Shown here: piece by piece, positions 1 through 10,890 of the stretch
How the letters are laid out: each line of letters begins with the position of its first letter
Numbering within the stretch: position 1 is the stretch's first letter
Assembly: GCF_036898095.1 (NCBI RefSeq)
Contig: NC_090768.1
Span: 51,183,318-51,247,317, forward strand
Direction: 5' to 3'
DNA from: Palaemon carinicauda
Lineage: Eukaryota; Arthropoda; Malacostraca; Decapoda; Palaemonidae
DNA: 64,000 nucleotides
Notes under the pieces: generated by a model
The model's input: only the letters and a program-made list of their open reading frames with translations
What the model was told of the DNA's origin: nothing
Databases searched by the model: none
Position numbers and translations under genes: made by a program

Positions 1-258
1 CCTATCGAGCAGGACAATGTCATAGAGACTGACCAAATATACATATGATCAGCGCCCAAGTCCCCTCTCCACCCATGCTAGGACCAAGGAGGCCCAGGCA
101 TTGGCTGGTGGTGACTCAGCAGGTAGGGCTACATGCTCCCATAGACTCCCCATCCTTAGCGCACAAGGATGGTGAGGTTGTAGCAACCAAAGGAACTAAC
201 GAGTTTTAGCGGGACTTGAACCCCAGTCCGGTGATCACCAGTCAGGGAGGTTACTGGA
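1..258 (-). mobile_element. tRNA-headed SINE-like repeat, copy 1 (cut by window edge)
   Basis: Shares its order of blocks with copies near 898 and 4206: a tail with GACCAAATATACATATGATC, a middle with GCTAGGACCAAGGAGG, and a head with GGGACTTGAACC near 212. Read on the minus strand, the head carries a B-box-like GGTTCAAGTCCC, so the unit looks like a tRNA-derived, pol III-transcribed SINE lying in reverse. The A box is poorly preserved in this copy. Confidence 0.55.
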
Positions 259-589
259 TCTTTTTAGTCTTCTATTATACTACCGTTCCCACCTCATTTC
301 CTCCATCTTGCTGCCCAACCCCTCTAACCTTTCCATTCATATTGCAAGGTAGGGTTTTACTCCCAGTTGTCCTTAGGCACTGAATGGCCTCCCGGCCCCC
401 AGTGCATGCCTATATGGCTTAAATTCATAAATCCAGTTTATCCATCGTGGAAATAAATTGTCTGTTCCACCATTTTCATTTAAGCTGAATAATGGTGGTT
501 TTGTCTCATCTTATATTAAATGTTAATAATAAAGCCGATTATGGCGACTTCATTCTCATCAATTACTTTGTTCGTATATCCTGAATTGT

Positions 590-640
<51 letters not shown>
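590..640. repeat. (AG)n microsatellite
   Basis: An uninterrupted AG dinucleotide run of about 50 nt. The surrounding sequence (260-890) shows no gene. Confidence 0.95.
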
Positions 641-642
<2 letters not shown>

Positions 643-897
643 GATAATGTCTCCGCGATGTTAATTACATAGATGTTTGTGATGTAATTAACAGAGATTC
701 TATTTATTTGGTGGTAAATTATCATTTGATACGTAATTTGCCGAGAATGATATGCAACTGAAACTTAACTTTTTAATGTTTATGTGTTCTAGCGAAAGTA
801 GTTCTGTAATAAGTAAATGTTATTCCTTTTTGTGGCTGTTTGTTGATTTCGTTTGTGGAGTAATGAGAAAGATTTAAAGGATTAAAGGCCGCTCTTG

Positions 898-1160
898 AGT
901 GGCAGAGGCAAGGGATACTGACCATATATACATATGATCAGCGTCCGTTCTCCCTTCTCCACCCAAGCTAGTACCAAGGAGGGCCAGGCAATGGTGGCTG
1001 ATGACGCTGCAGGTAGACCTATAGGCTCCCCCTAAACCCCCATCCTTAGCTCACAAGGATGGTGAGGTAGCAGCGGCCAAAGGAACTAACGAGTTTGATT
1101 GGGACTCGAATCCATGTCTGGCGATCTCCAGTCAGGGACGTTAGCATATAGGCACCACAA
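898..1160 (-). mobile_element. tRNA-headed SINE-like repeat, copy 2
   Basis: Second copy of the family, nearly complete. On the minus strand it begins in a tRNA-like head: an A-box-like stretch in TGGTGCCTATATGCTAACG, then the B-box-like GGATTCGAGTCCC. The body follows, with CCTCCTTGGTACTAGCTTGG. The order head, body, AT-rich tail is typical of tRNA-derived SINEs. No target duplication was identified. Confidence 0.6.
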
Positions 1161-1317
1161 AAGAGGGGATATGGGTGAAATTGGATAAGGAAAAGGAATC
1201 CACTGTTGAAAATGATGGCAATTTTAAAAGACTATGTTGGACAGTGATATTGAATGGAAGCTACAGGTATTAATGGAATAGTTTGATGAAATATGAAAAC
1301 TAGTGGGGTACTCTGTA

Positions 1318-1626
1318 AAGCGCAGACCTCCGCCCCGGCAGCTTATTTCTTGACCCTTTGCTCAACCTTGACCTTGACATATGGCCTTAACATCCAAACT
1401 TATGGCTGATTACGTGGTTTAGATATTTTGCTTGACCATGACCTTGACATTTGACCTTGACCTTCCAAAATTTAATAATTTCCATCTTTTAACATAACGT
1501 TAATCCCTGCAAGTTTTATTACTCTACGATTACAATTGTGGCCAGAAAACTTCATAAACAAACACACACACGCACACAAACAAACAAACAAACAAACGGG
1601 CGAAAACGTAACCTCCTTCCAACTTC
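1318..1626 (-). repeat. Interspersed repeat rich in AAGGTCA half-sites, copy 1
   Basis: Reverse-oriented copy of a repeat also seen at 2013 and 13080. It starts with GCGCAGACCTCCGCC, ends with AACCTCCTTCCAAC, and contains several TGACCTTGACC-type blocks (AAGGTCAAGGTCA on the other strand). Its two ends (GGAGGTT side and CTCCGCC side) look like weak inverted termini, suggesting a MITE-like element. This is inference. Confidence 0.6.
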
Positions 1627-2012
1627 AATTTACGTTAAAATCAATTGAGAGATTATGGTGGAAAATTAAAATGAGAAAAATATAAGACTTTTACATAATT
1701 ATATATAATGGGAGAAGGGAAAAATTTATTTGTACAAATGGGAGGAAGTAAATCTAATAGACCTTGGGCGAAAAAACAGGTGAATTACCAAGTGGTAAAT
1801 AAGAAAGGTAGCAGGAGTTTTGCAGAAGATATCGGTCGGCACTTCTGGGTAAAACTTTAGAACCCGAAAGATAATGACAGCAAATACTTATTAATTTCTA
1901 TCACAATTATTTTTGCTATGAAATTACGGCTGTTATCAAGGTTACATTGGATTCTACAGTGAAATTCAACCATATGGGAAATGAAAGGTATGGGAGGTCG
2001 GAGAAATGTTAA
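1627..2012. other. AT-rich spacer, no gene seen
   Basis: No open frame of note and no recognised repeat. It separates two oppositely oriented copies of the AAGGTCA-rich repeat. Confidence 0.6.
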
Positions 2013-2377
2013 TTGACTCCGCCTACGTAGTTGGAAGGAGGTTATGTTTTACCCACTATTTGTGTGTATGTTTTTGTGACCATCTTCCTTGCCACAATTT
2101 TAATCGTAGTGTAATGAAACTCTCAGGGATTAACTTGTGTAAAAAGCTGCAAAATAATTGGATTTTGGAAGGTCAAGGTCACAGGTTAGAGGTCAAGCAA
2201 AATGTCCAATTCACGCAATCAGCCATAAGTTTGGACATCGTTGTCACAGAGACTTCAAACTTAGTTCATATGAGAGTGTATGGCAATCCACGCCAATTAA
2301 TACATGTTAAGGTCAAAGGTCAAGGTCGAGAAACAAGCTGCCGCACGAAGGTCTGCACCCTACTGAGTGGCCCTCTA

Positions 2378-2378
<1 letters not shown>
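2013..2378 (+). repeat. Interspersed repeat rich in AAGGTCA half-sites, copy 2
   Basis: Forward copy. It starts with CTCCGCC and GGAAGGAGGTTATG, carries CATAAGTTTGGACATCGTTG and TCAAACTTAGTTCATATG blocks shared with the copy at 13080, contains repeated GGTCAAGGTC and AGGTCAAG motifs, and ends CACGAAGGTCTGCACCC next to an AT microsatellite. The 156-codon frame over it is not a gene; it ends in translated AT repeat. Confidence 0.65.
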
Positions 2379-2379
<1 letters not shown>

Positions 2380-2420
<41 letters not shown>

Positions 2421-2436
2421 ATGTATATATATATGA

Positions 2437-2475
<39 letters not shown>
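2380..2475. repeat. (AT)n / (ATGT)n microsatellite
   Basis: A TATA/TATG run directly abutting the 3' end of the AAGGTCA-rich repeat. Another copy of that repeat at 13080 also ends in an AT microsatellite (13437), so the tail may belong to the element. Confidence 0.9.
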
Positions 2476-2481
<6 letters not shown>

Positions 2482-2805
2482 AGTTATTTTTATATACTCT
2501 GCATAAGTTTGCGCTACAATTGAATACCCACAAACGTCAGCTAGCCAACTTTCGCTAATTAAAAATATATTTCCTCCAACACGTTTCATGACAGGCAGCC
2601 GTTGAGCGATTTGCTTATTATCATGAATCGCGAAGTCGCATTGAAGGAAAAAAAAAGGGGGGCCCTGGCGAGCCATGCCATGCTGAGGAGCGATATATTG
2701 TGGATTCCTTTTCCCAGTCCTTATAATTTATCCCATTGCCTTCGGGAATAATCACGCCGTATTTCGACTCCTCTTCCGTTTTAAAATCTGATTTAAACTA
2801 CCCTA

Positions 2806-3340
2806 CCCATCCTTCTCCTCTTCCTATTCCCCCCTTCCTACTCTTCCTCCCTCCTCCTATTCCTCCTCCTCCTTCTTCCTCCTCCTCATCTTCCTGTTCC
2901 TCCTCCTCTTTCTACTCCCCTCCTCCTCCTTCTTCTTCCTCCTCCTACTCCCCCCTCCTCCTTCCTCTTACTCCCTTTCCTACTCTTTCCTACTCCCCCT
3001 ATTCTTCTTCTTCTACTCCTACTCCTCCCCCCTCCTCCTACTCCTCCTCCGCCTCCCTCCTACTTCTCCTATTCCTCCTCCTACCCCCACTCCTCCTCCC
3101 CCCCCCTAATTCTCCTCCTCCTCTTCCCCCCTATTTCTCCTCCTCCTCCCCCCTACTCCCCCTCCTACTTCCTCTCCTCCTCTTCCCCCCTAATTCTCCT
3201 CCTCCTCCCCCTACTCCCCCTCCTACTTTCTCTCCTCGTCTTCCCCCCTAAATCTCCTCCTCCTCCCCCTACTCCCGCTCCTACTTCCTCTCCTTCTCTT
3301 CCCCCCTAATTCTCCTCCTCCTCCTCCCCTTAATTACGGA
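2806..3340. repeat. Long polypyrimidine tract (CTC/CTT-rich)
   Basis: About 530 nt of almost pure C and T on the plus strand, with very few purines. The 3' half is an imperfect tandem array of about 58-59 nt units, each with CCCCCCTAATTCTCCTCC followed by CCCTACTCCCCCTCC, with starts near 3110, 3190, 3248 and 3306. The frame over it (Ser/Pro/Leu only) is a composition artefact. Such tracts can adopt triplex structure, and the G-rich strand quadruplexes. Confidence 0.9.
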
Positions 3341-3515
3341 TTCCTAATGAGAATGGGAACCGACGCCCCGAGCTATTCCCGGGAATTTCCCGCTCATCTG
3401 ATTTGCCGAGGCCGAAGCGTCCGAACATAATTTGGTTTAATATCATAATTTTTGGCGCCGCCTTTTCATTCATACATTAGTGGTGAAAGTCTTAATGATA
3501 ACAGTACCTCTTGTT

Positions 3516-3595
3516 TTTTTTTTTTTTTCTTTAATGGATGACTGCGTGGGAGATGTATGTATCTTGTGTCGTACAGTTTTTTTTTTTTTTTTTTT
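3516..3595. repeat. Two poly-T runs
   Basis: T-runs at about 3515-3528 and 3578-3595. The region 3340-3655 otherwise shows no gene. Confidence 0.8.
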
Positions 3596-3655
3596 AAGTA
3601 GATTAATTGAATGGTGATAATTTTGTCGTTGGCTCGTGTTCGTTATATGACATGA

Positions 3656-3664
3656 CTTTATATA

Positions 3665-3707
<43 letters not shown>

Positions 3708-3766
3708 ATATATATATATATGTATGTATGTATATATATAAATATATATATATATATGTATGTATG

Positions 3767-3799
<33 letters not shown>

Positions 3800-3804
3800 G
3801 TATA

Positions 3805-3847
<43 letters not shown>

Positions 3848-3852
3848 TATCA
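3656..3852. repeat. (AT)n/(ATGT)n microsatellite block
   Basis: Nearly 200 nt of TATA runs broken by ATGTATGT steps. All frames over it are Tyr/Ile strings and are not genes. Confidence 0.95.
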
Positions 3853-4110
3853 TCAGCCATTACTAGTTCACTGCAGAACAACGGCCTCAGACACGTCCAC
3901 CCACTCTCGTCTGTTCATGGTCTTTCTGTACCAATCTATATCCGCAAATTTTTCTTATCTCGTCAATTCATCGTCTTCTCTTCTTTCTCTTGCTTTATTT
4001 ACAATCTCTTGGGACCCATCCTGTTATTCTAATGGTTGGCTTCATAAAAATCTAAGTCAACAGTCATTGCCTCATTCATATTTGTACGTCAGAATTTGGG
4101 ATTAACCCCC
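3853..4110 (-). pseudogene. Decayed 3' end of a non-LTR retrotransposon RT (RTE-like)
   Basis: On the minus strand broken frames give fragments such as TGWVPRDCK and [18 protein letters not shown], then GGCCGTTGTTCTGCAGTGAA and a GCTGATGAT tail. These match in order the C-terminal end and tail of the better preserved fragment at 10440-10890. Several stops and frameshifts are present. Only the 3' end remains, as expected from 5' truncation during target-primed insertion. Confidence 0.5.
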
Positions 4111-4205
4111 CCCCCTCCTGTGCAAATAGTTACCAGAGCAAATCTTAGTCGAATCCCTTACAAACCTATTATTGACCTTAATCTTGCTTGCACTCATTTC
4201 CTGTC

Positions 4206-4447
4206 GTTCATGAATGGACAGTGCCATAGAGACTGGCCAAACGTATATATGACCAGCGTCCCAGCCCCTTCCACCCAAGCTAGGACCAAGGAGGGCCAGA
4301 CAATGGCTGCTGTTGACTGAGCAGGTAGATCTATGGGCTCTCCCAAATCCCCCATCCCTACCAGAAACTTTCGAGCTTGATGGGGTCTCGAACTCCGGTC
4401 GAGCAGATTTCTCGGTAGGGACGTTTTCAATGGGCTACCACAACCCT
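4206..4447 (-). mobile_element. tRNA-headed SINE-like repeat, copy 3
   Basis: Best copy for the tRNA-like head. On the minus strand it reads GTGGTAGCCCATTGAAAACG (A-box-like) followed by GGAGTTCGAGACCCC (B-box-like) at tRNA-like spacing, then the family body with CCTCCTTGGTCCTAGC and CATATATACGTTTGGCC. It is the same element as at 1 and 898 but differs in the middle, so the copies are old. Confidence 0.65.
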
Positions 4448-4639
4448 TGAGGTTCCTCCTATCCCCTTAATGAGCCAATCCATTCGGGATCTTACTCTCT
4501 GGTACTGTCATATTCTCAATTCTTTCCACATGACTGAACCATCCTAGAAAAACGATCCGGCCTTTCACTTATGTTAACGATCTAATCACAACTTCTGTAT
4601 ATCTCAATATCTTTATTTCTTTATATCTCTTACCACGTA

Positions 4640-5200
4640 GGCTACATATATATCTCCTACCATGGAGGATACGTAAACGATTCATCTTTGATCCTCGATT
4701 CACAATCTTGTTACCTTTCTTGCTTCACCTGTTCTATGGCTCACTTTATCATTCTTTGGATATCTATGTTAAAACCCAACGTTCTATCTTCCCAGTTTCC
4801 ATATACCTTCTCCACCTTACTTTTGCTCACATTTACTCTAAACTTTCTCCTTCCATGGAGGATACGTAAACGATTCATCTTTGATCCTTGACTCACAATC
4901 TTGTTACCTTTCTTACTTCACCTGTCCAATGGCTCACTTTATCATTCTTTGGATATCTATGCTAAAACCCAACGTTCTATCTTCCCAGTTTCCATATACC
5001 TTCTCCACCTTACTCTAAACTTTCTCCATTAGCAAACGCTTCCAAACTTTTTCGCAAGCCTTTGGTGTTACTTTCGCTATCCTCAATCAACACTGTATGA
5101 TCAGCAAACATCAGGCTTTTCACGGCCCATTTTACTTCCGTATTTCTTATACCACAGTTTCGAACTTGAATTTAAACCTTTTAGCTTAATTTTTCATCAT
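4640..5200 (-). pseudogene. Decayed non-LTR RT fragment with internal tandem duplication
   Basis: The minus strand between about 5130 and 5030 reads SLMFADHTVLIEDSES, the conserved RT motif FADD followed by VLI/VAD, with the second catalytic Asp replaced by His. It continues into EAFANGES and KVEKVYGNWEDRTLGF, comparable to the region after FADD in the fragment at 42525. The plus strand holds a tandem duplication of about 190 nt (about 4660-4852 and 4853-5030) that repeats part of this segment, so the frame is broken and duplicated. No active enzyme is possible. Confidence 0.55.
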
Positions 5201-5361
5201 TTAAACCACATGATATTGAGAGGCCAAAGAGATATAGCCCACCATTGTCTTAGTTGTAATTTTACACCAAACCTACCGTATTCATTAGCTTGAATTTCAA
5301 TTGAATTTAACCCTTTATATTTTATACCTAAACACACTTATAGTTTCTCTATATCAATTAC

Positions 5362-5450
5362 ATTATATATATATATATATATATATATTACATACGTAAA
5401 AATTGTATTAGAGAAATTGTTCCAAAACCAGACACACATATCTATCTATC

Positions 5451-5490
<40 letters not shown>

Positions 5491-5575
5491 GATATGTATT
5501 TATAGATATATATATATATATATATATATGTATAGATATGTATTTATAGATATATATATATATATATATATGTGT

Positions 5576-5617
<42 letters not shown>

Positions 5618-5625
5618 GTACGTAT
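5362..5625. repeat. (AT)n, (TATC)n and (AC)n microsatellite block
   Basis: Compound simple repeats: AT runs, TATCTATC, two near-identical blocks of TATGTATAGATATGTATTTATAG about 50 nt apart, then (AC)n. No gene. Confidence 0.9.
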
Positions 5626-5892
5626 GAGTTTGTGTTTTGATAACACCGAACTGCGAATGCCACGAGCCATTATCACACCAAAAAAAAAAAAACGGTATTT
5701 TTACTCTTGAAAACATGACACGACCGAATTTGTGGTGTAAAGGCGTTGGCTTCTAACGTTGATAACAACTTATTTCTCATATTTTGCATGTAAATAATAG
5801 ACATGAAAGCTGAATTGTCTAGACATAAATTATGGTGACAGGAAAAAAATGTATTTTTAATGCCAAGTGTGTTGGAAGTTGCCACGGGGTGT

Positions 5893-5896
<4 letters not shown>

Positions 5897-5942
<46 letters not shown>
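5897..5942. repeat. (CT)n microsatellite
   Basis: Pure CT run of 46 nt. Confidence 0.95.
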
Positions 5943-5945
<3 letters not shown>

Positions 5946-6142
5946 ATTTGGAGTATGAAAAAAAGGGAAGTTGATAAGATTTAATAAAATGCGTCAAATG
6001 TTTTGCATGTGAAAATAATTTCTCGTTTTCAAGATGTTAATGCAGGGTAGTTTTAATTCTTTTGATTTATTTCTATTCTAGTTTGTGGTGAGTTCAGACA
6101 TACAAACCAATGCACGTGCAGACTTGTGTTTGTGTGTATGTC

Positions 6143-6143
6143 A

Positions 6144-6191
<48 letters not shown>

Positions 6192-6335
6192 GTATGTTTA
6201 TGTATATATATAATATATATGTATATATATATATATATATATATACATATATATACATATATACACATACGTACTGTATGTGCATATAAATGTGCTGTAT
6301 TATGAAAAGTGTATATATATATATATATATACATT
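6143..6335. repeat. (AT)n/(ATGT)n microsatellite block
   Basis: AT runs broken by GTATGTATGT. Frames across it are Tyr/Ile artefacts. Confidence 0.9.
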
Positions 6336-6627
6336 CTGTGCATATAAATTACTATAGTATACAATATATATTTGCTTGTTGGAGAATCATAATTAAATTG
6401 ACGGTTGATGGTTTATTTCAAGTTATTAAAACCGTAAAATTAATTTAAATCTAACGTACTGATAAAATATAAAGGGGGAGACAGATAGAAATGGAAATCA
6501 AATTATTCATGACATCAATTTACTCTCACTAACATCAAACCCACTTCCTCTCGATTTCATTATCTGCAACCTGTGAAAGTCAATTTTTTCCCCCCAAGGT
6601 ACGAATATGTCATTTCCTTATCAGTCC

Positions 6628-6712
6628 GCGAAGCGTTTCCTGCTCGCTCATTGGCTGTCACGCGAACGTTTCCTCTACGCTGATTGGTCGTCACCCGAAC
6701 GTTTTCTCTGTG
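6628..6712. promoter_or_regulatory. Two direct-repeat units each with ATTGG (inverted CCAAT)
   Basis: A relatively GC-rich island in AT-rich DNA. Two 33-nt direct repeats each contain ATTGG followed by GTCAC and CGAACGTTT (ATTGG at 6650 and 6683). Paired CCAAT boxes about 33 nt apart are typical of NF-Y-bound promoters. No gene can be shown downstream, so a promoter role is only a possibility. Confidence 0.25.
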
Positions 6713-6929
6713 GAAAAGGTAAACAAAAGATGAGGATGTGACCTATAATGTCATATCAGTACTTCTCGCTTGAATATTACAATAAATGTTTTTATCAGTG
6801 ATCATTATTCTTTACATTAGTTTCTTCTGCGTTGTGTTTTCTTTGGCAAGAGTTGAGATACGAGTTTGTTGTCTTTTGCTTGTTTTGGTGTGGGAGAACT
6901 TGTTGCTTTAGATGATTTTCTGTGTCTTT

Positions 6930-7172
6930 TCGCTTTTGTATAATTTTTTATTTTATTTTTGCTTCTGATTCATTTTTTTTTTTTTTTTTTTTTTTTTTTG
7001 GTCCTGGTTCACATTTTAGTTTTGTTTCTGTTTCAAATTTAGTGTTGCTTCTTGTTAAATTTTCTGTGTTTCTTCTTGTTAATTTTTTTGTTTATGGTTG
7101 TGGTTCACAATTTAGTGTTTCTGGTTCAATTTATGATGTCTTCTTCTGGTTTAAATTTTAGTGTTGCTTCTT

Positions 7173-7219
<47 letters not shown>

Positions 7220-7500
7220 CATATTGTAATGTCGTTTATGGTTCAAACTTTTTTTTTTTTTTAATGTTGCTTCTTGTTGATTTTTTTTGTTTTTGCTTCT
7301 GGTTCAAATTTTAATGTTGTTTTTGGTTTGAATTTTAGTGTCATTTTTGGTCCAAATTTTAGTGTTGCTTCTTGTTAATTTTTTAATTTTTGCTTCCCGT
7401 TCAATATTTTATACTGTTCCTTTTAGTTACTTTTTTCTGGTTCAATTTTTCGTTTGATTCTTCTGGTTAATTTTTTGGGGTTTTAGCTTCTTCAACTCAT
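6930..7500. repeat. T-rich degenerate repeat tract with poly-T runs
   Basis: Contains poly-T runs near 6975-6998, 7173-7219 and 7249-7262 embedded in degenerate repetition of phrases like GTTGCTTCTTGTTAATTTT and GGTTCAAATTTTAGTG. The Phe-rich frames are artefacts of this composition. Confidence 0.8.
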
Positions 7501-7827
7501 ACCAAATGAATTCATAATTACTTTGCCCAATAGCTTCGCTAATCTTTTCACAAGTCAAAGTCAAGAACCAAGTGTTCATCTTTACGTTTCTTTGGTGTTC
7601 ATGAATTTAAAGGTTATTTTCTTATTGTTATTGGATACATAACTATGTTTTAGAAACCGCACTGTGCATAAGAATCTAATATTTCTGTCAGAGGGAGTGA
7701 TCGTAATGACGTACACCAGATAATTATAGATCAAGTGTTACTGATGTGATTAATAGTATGTCATTTACATTGCTAGATACACCCTTCTTTGACATACATG
7801 TCAACTCACGGTACATCCATAATATAT

Positions 7828-7837
7828 ACTGTATATA

Positions 7838-7879
<42 letters not shown>

Positions 7880-7880
7880 C

Positions 7881-7953
<73 letters not shown>
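7828..7953. repeat. (AT)n microsatellite
   Basis: TATA run with CATA steps, directly 3' of the RT remnant that follows on the minus strand. Confidence 0.95.
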
Positions 7954-7954
7954 A

Positions 7955-8165
7955 AGGGCTTCGGTTAAATTTTACAAAGTCGTCTCTATCTTGAGCTTTT
8001 AATTTAATACTTCTCCATCCGTCGTTTCCTACTTCACACTTCATAGTCCTCAGCCATGTAGGCCTGGGTCTTCCAACTCTTCTAGTGCCTTGTGGAGCCA
8101 AGCTAAACGTTTGGTGAACTAATCTCTCTTGGGGAGTGCAAAGAGTATGCCCAAACCATCTCCAT
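7955..8165 (-). pseudogene. 3' end of a non-LTR RT (C-terminal fragment)
   Basis: An open minus-strand frame reads [15 protein letters not shown], then [17 protein letters not shown] sequence (here [15 protein letters not shown]), then [17 protein letters not shown]. The pattern W-F-G-H ... G-R-P-T-W ... A-x-D-R is the usual C-terminus of RTs from RTE-type and related elements. Upstream domains are absent, so this is a 5'-truncated copy. A second copy of the same end lies at 12605-12765. Confidence 0.6.
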
Positions 8166-8183
8166 TATATATATTTATTTAAT

Positions 8184-8257
8184 CTTATATATATATATAT
8201 ATATATATATATGAATATTTATATATATATATATATATATATATAAATATTCATATA

Positions 8258-8288
<31 letters not shown>

Positions 8289-8298
8289 TATATTGTTA
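8184..8298. repeat. (AT)n microsatellite with palindromic GAATATTTA...TAAATATTC
   Basis: AT run containing a hairpin-forming arm pair around 8212-8252. Confidence 0.85.
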
Positions 8299-8641
8299 TA
8301 TGTCCAATATATGTATATATACACAAAGTGTAATTGTAAAACACCATGCAAAGAATACATGATGTTTCTTGAGGTCTTACGGCTAATTCATTCCTAGAGT
8401 AGTTACAGCTATATATACAAAAACAATCATTGCAGGCCTCAAACATGTCTTTATTCATATCTGGGATTTGGCCAGTTTTCATCACCACGGTGGACACTAC
8501 TGATTATTCATGATGAGAGACTAAGTCTGATTGCTCACAGCAAACCAACCTAGTATGGCAGACCTTGGCTAGTACAGATTTGCTGATCATGGCGTTACAC
8601 AAACCCTTTTATCACGTTAAGGTATTCTCACCCAGAAAGGG

Positions 8642-8699
8642 ACATATATATATATATATATATAGATATGTAAATATATAAATATACTATATATATGTA

Positions 8700-8737
<38 letters not shown>

Positions 8738-8778
8738 ATATACAGTATATTTACATATATATATATATATATATATAG
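8642..8778. repeat. (AT)n/(GT)n microsatellite
   Basis: AT runs flanking a GT run near 8721-8738. 8300-8640 and 8780-9330 show no gene. Confidence 0.9.
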
Positions 8779-9336
8779 TCCACTCGAAACTTTACCCCAT
8801 AAAATAATAAAAACCTTATTGAAAGAAGAAAACCAAGATAATATATATCCACGCATTCAAAACTCCAAAGTTTATTAATATGGCTTTCGATAGCAAATCT
8901 CCTCCATGAAACAGTTTCCCCAAAATCAATAAATAATAAAAAAAAAAAAAACTCCCACCAGCATTGAGTGTCCTAGCAATTCCTCATTGTAGGACTCGTC
9001 CTCACTATTTATTACTTACAGCATTGAGCGTCCTTGCAATTCCTCATTGTAGGGCTCGTGACGTCAGTAATTACGTTCCAGATCCTGGATAATAGACTAA
9101 ATAGGCCATTTTATTGCTGATTTGTCATCTCTTTCCAGTGTTTCGTCCTGGAAATTGAAAGAAAGTGTTTGCATGGATAGATTTTTCGTTAGTTTTCCAG
9201 CGTTCGGTGTTCTGCGATCACACATCAGTTTGTGCTCGATATTTAGATTTCATGAAATTCCAGTTCGAGTAATGATTGCTGGATAAATCACCTTAAACGT
9301 TGCTGTTATATAGAACCATTATTTATTAACAAAATC

Positions 9337-9633
9337 AAACCATTGTTCTCTAATCTTGGGTAGTGCCATAGCCTCTGTACCATGGTCTTCCACTGTCTTT
9401 TGGGTTAGAGTTCTCTTGCTTGAGGATACACTTGGGCACGCCATTCTATCTTATTTCTCTTCTTGGTTTGTTAAAGTTTTTATAGTTTATATAGGTGATA
9501 TTTATTTTAATCTTGTTGCTCTTTTTAAAATACATTATTTTATTTTTCTTTGTTTCCTTTCCTCACTGAGCTACTTTCCTTGTTTGGAGCCCCTGGGCTT
9601 ATAGCATCCTGCTTTTCCAACTAGGTTTGTAGC

Positions 9634-9705
<72 letters not shown>
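9337..9705 (+). mobile_element. 3' end of (TAA)n-tailed non-LTR-like element, family B
   Basis: Starts near AAATCAAACCATTGTTCTCT, contains GCCATAGCCTCTGTACCATGG, TTCTCTTGCTTGAGG, a T-rich part, then GGAGCCCCTGGGCTTATAGC and CATCCTGCTTTTCCAACTAG, and ends in (TAA)n (9634-9705). The same block order recurs at 21890, 50928 (minus) and 53640. The conserved 3' end plus trinucleotide tail fits a non-LTR retrotransposon or a SINE sharing its tail. Confidence 0.65.
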
Positions 9706-10439
9706 GTCGTTACAAGTTAAATTTCCCTTGTCTCCAGATATGCATTAATTATTCCTTTTGAATGATTTAAAAGAATACCTATTGACTGAGTTACATCAAG
9801 TGATGTTTATCAGCAAACCAAATCCACTGGTACGACTTGAACGCATCTGTGAAATTCCTGTTCATCGCAGTTCTTAGAAAGATAATAAACTAAACCGTCT
9901 CTGGTGGCAGAGAAAGGCAAGCGAGGACAAGTTTATGTAGCACTTATATCTCATCATAGTGTCTCCGTTTCCCTCAATGCGACTTGGTTGCTTATTTTGT
10001 CGTCCGTGTTCGTATTTCTTCTCCCCAAAACATTTTTATAAGTTGTATAACGAAGTGTATATATGTAAGATGCTATAAGATTAAGTCTTGGTTATCTTCC
10101 TGGTAAATATGTCTCAATTCTTTGATAACACCTGAGATTGTATTACGTAACGTCCGAAGGTTTAGCGGGATATCGAACAGAAGAAAGGTATCTCACGTAA
10201 CGGTACGACTACACACAGCCAGGGATAGTGGGAATGAATAGGGCGGTGTCGAGTGAGAGAAAAGGGGTTATAGAGTTAGCCTGGCATCCCAACGCCAGCG
10301 AAAAGAGAAGGGATGGGGGGAGGTGACTTTGTCCTACGCAGTCCTTCGGTAGATGACCCTTTTGCTTAACCTTGAAGGAATAACCATTATATCTCCAAGC
10401 TCCGTTTCATTTTCCCTTTTCTGTTTCTTCTATCTTGGT
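9706..10439. other. No gene seen
   Basis: Unique-looking sequence with no long non-repetitive frame and no recognised motif. Confidence 0.5.
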
Positions 10440-10890
10440 GTCATCGGTCCAAGACTAGGTACAGACTAGGTACTAGACCGTGCTGCTGCTCCAACTTTTA
10501 ATTCATAGTTCACCTCTTATGCATCAGAAACTTGGGGAGCCTTACTAAAACCATAGAACATAAGTTAGTTACAACTCAATCCTTTGGAAAGAATAATTAT
10601 GGGAATAACACTTGAAGACAGAAAGAGAGCAACATGGGTACGAGAGCAAACTAAAGTATTGGACATTAGCAGGACATATAAGGAGAATGACAAATAATGG
10701 ACATTACGAATTACAGAATTGGTCCCTAGAGATTATAAAAGAAGCAGAGGAAGGAAGGGAAGACGATGAATTGTCGAACTAGGAATGTTTGCGAGTGTGG
10801 ACTGGAACAGAAAGACCATATAAAAAGACTTGAGTGGTAGATTATGTCTGAGTCCTTTGTTCAGCAGTGGACTGGTAATGGCTGATAATA
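10440..10890 (+). pseudogene. Decayed RTE-like RT C-terminus
   Basis: Broken plus-strand frames give YASETWGAL, KTIEHKLVTTQSF, then RKRATWVREQTKVLDI, VPRDYKRSRGRKGRR and finally FVQQWTGNG-type sequence (here from TTTGTTCAGCAGTGGACTGG) before GATAATAATGATGA. This is the usual order in the C-terminus of RTE-type RTs. Stops and frameshifts are frequent and the catalytic core is absent. It shares its end with 3853-4110. Confidence 0.6.

Noticed and set aside
2006..2476. 156-codon open frame
   Set aside because: Covers the AAGGTCA-rich repeat and runs into translated AT microsatellite; not a gene.
2736..3251. 171-codon Ser/Pro/Leu-rich open frame
   Set aside because: Pure consequence of the polypyrimidine tract.
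3470..3853. Tyr/Ile-rich frames (also at 5450, 6053, 7724, 13331, 14616)
   Set aside because: Translations of (AT)n and (ATGT)n microsatellites.
6922..7264. Phe-rich frames
   Set aside because: Caused by poly-T and T-rich degenerate repeats.
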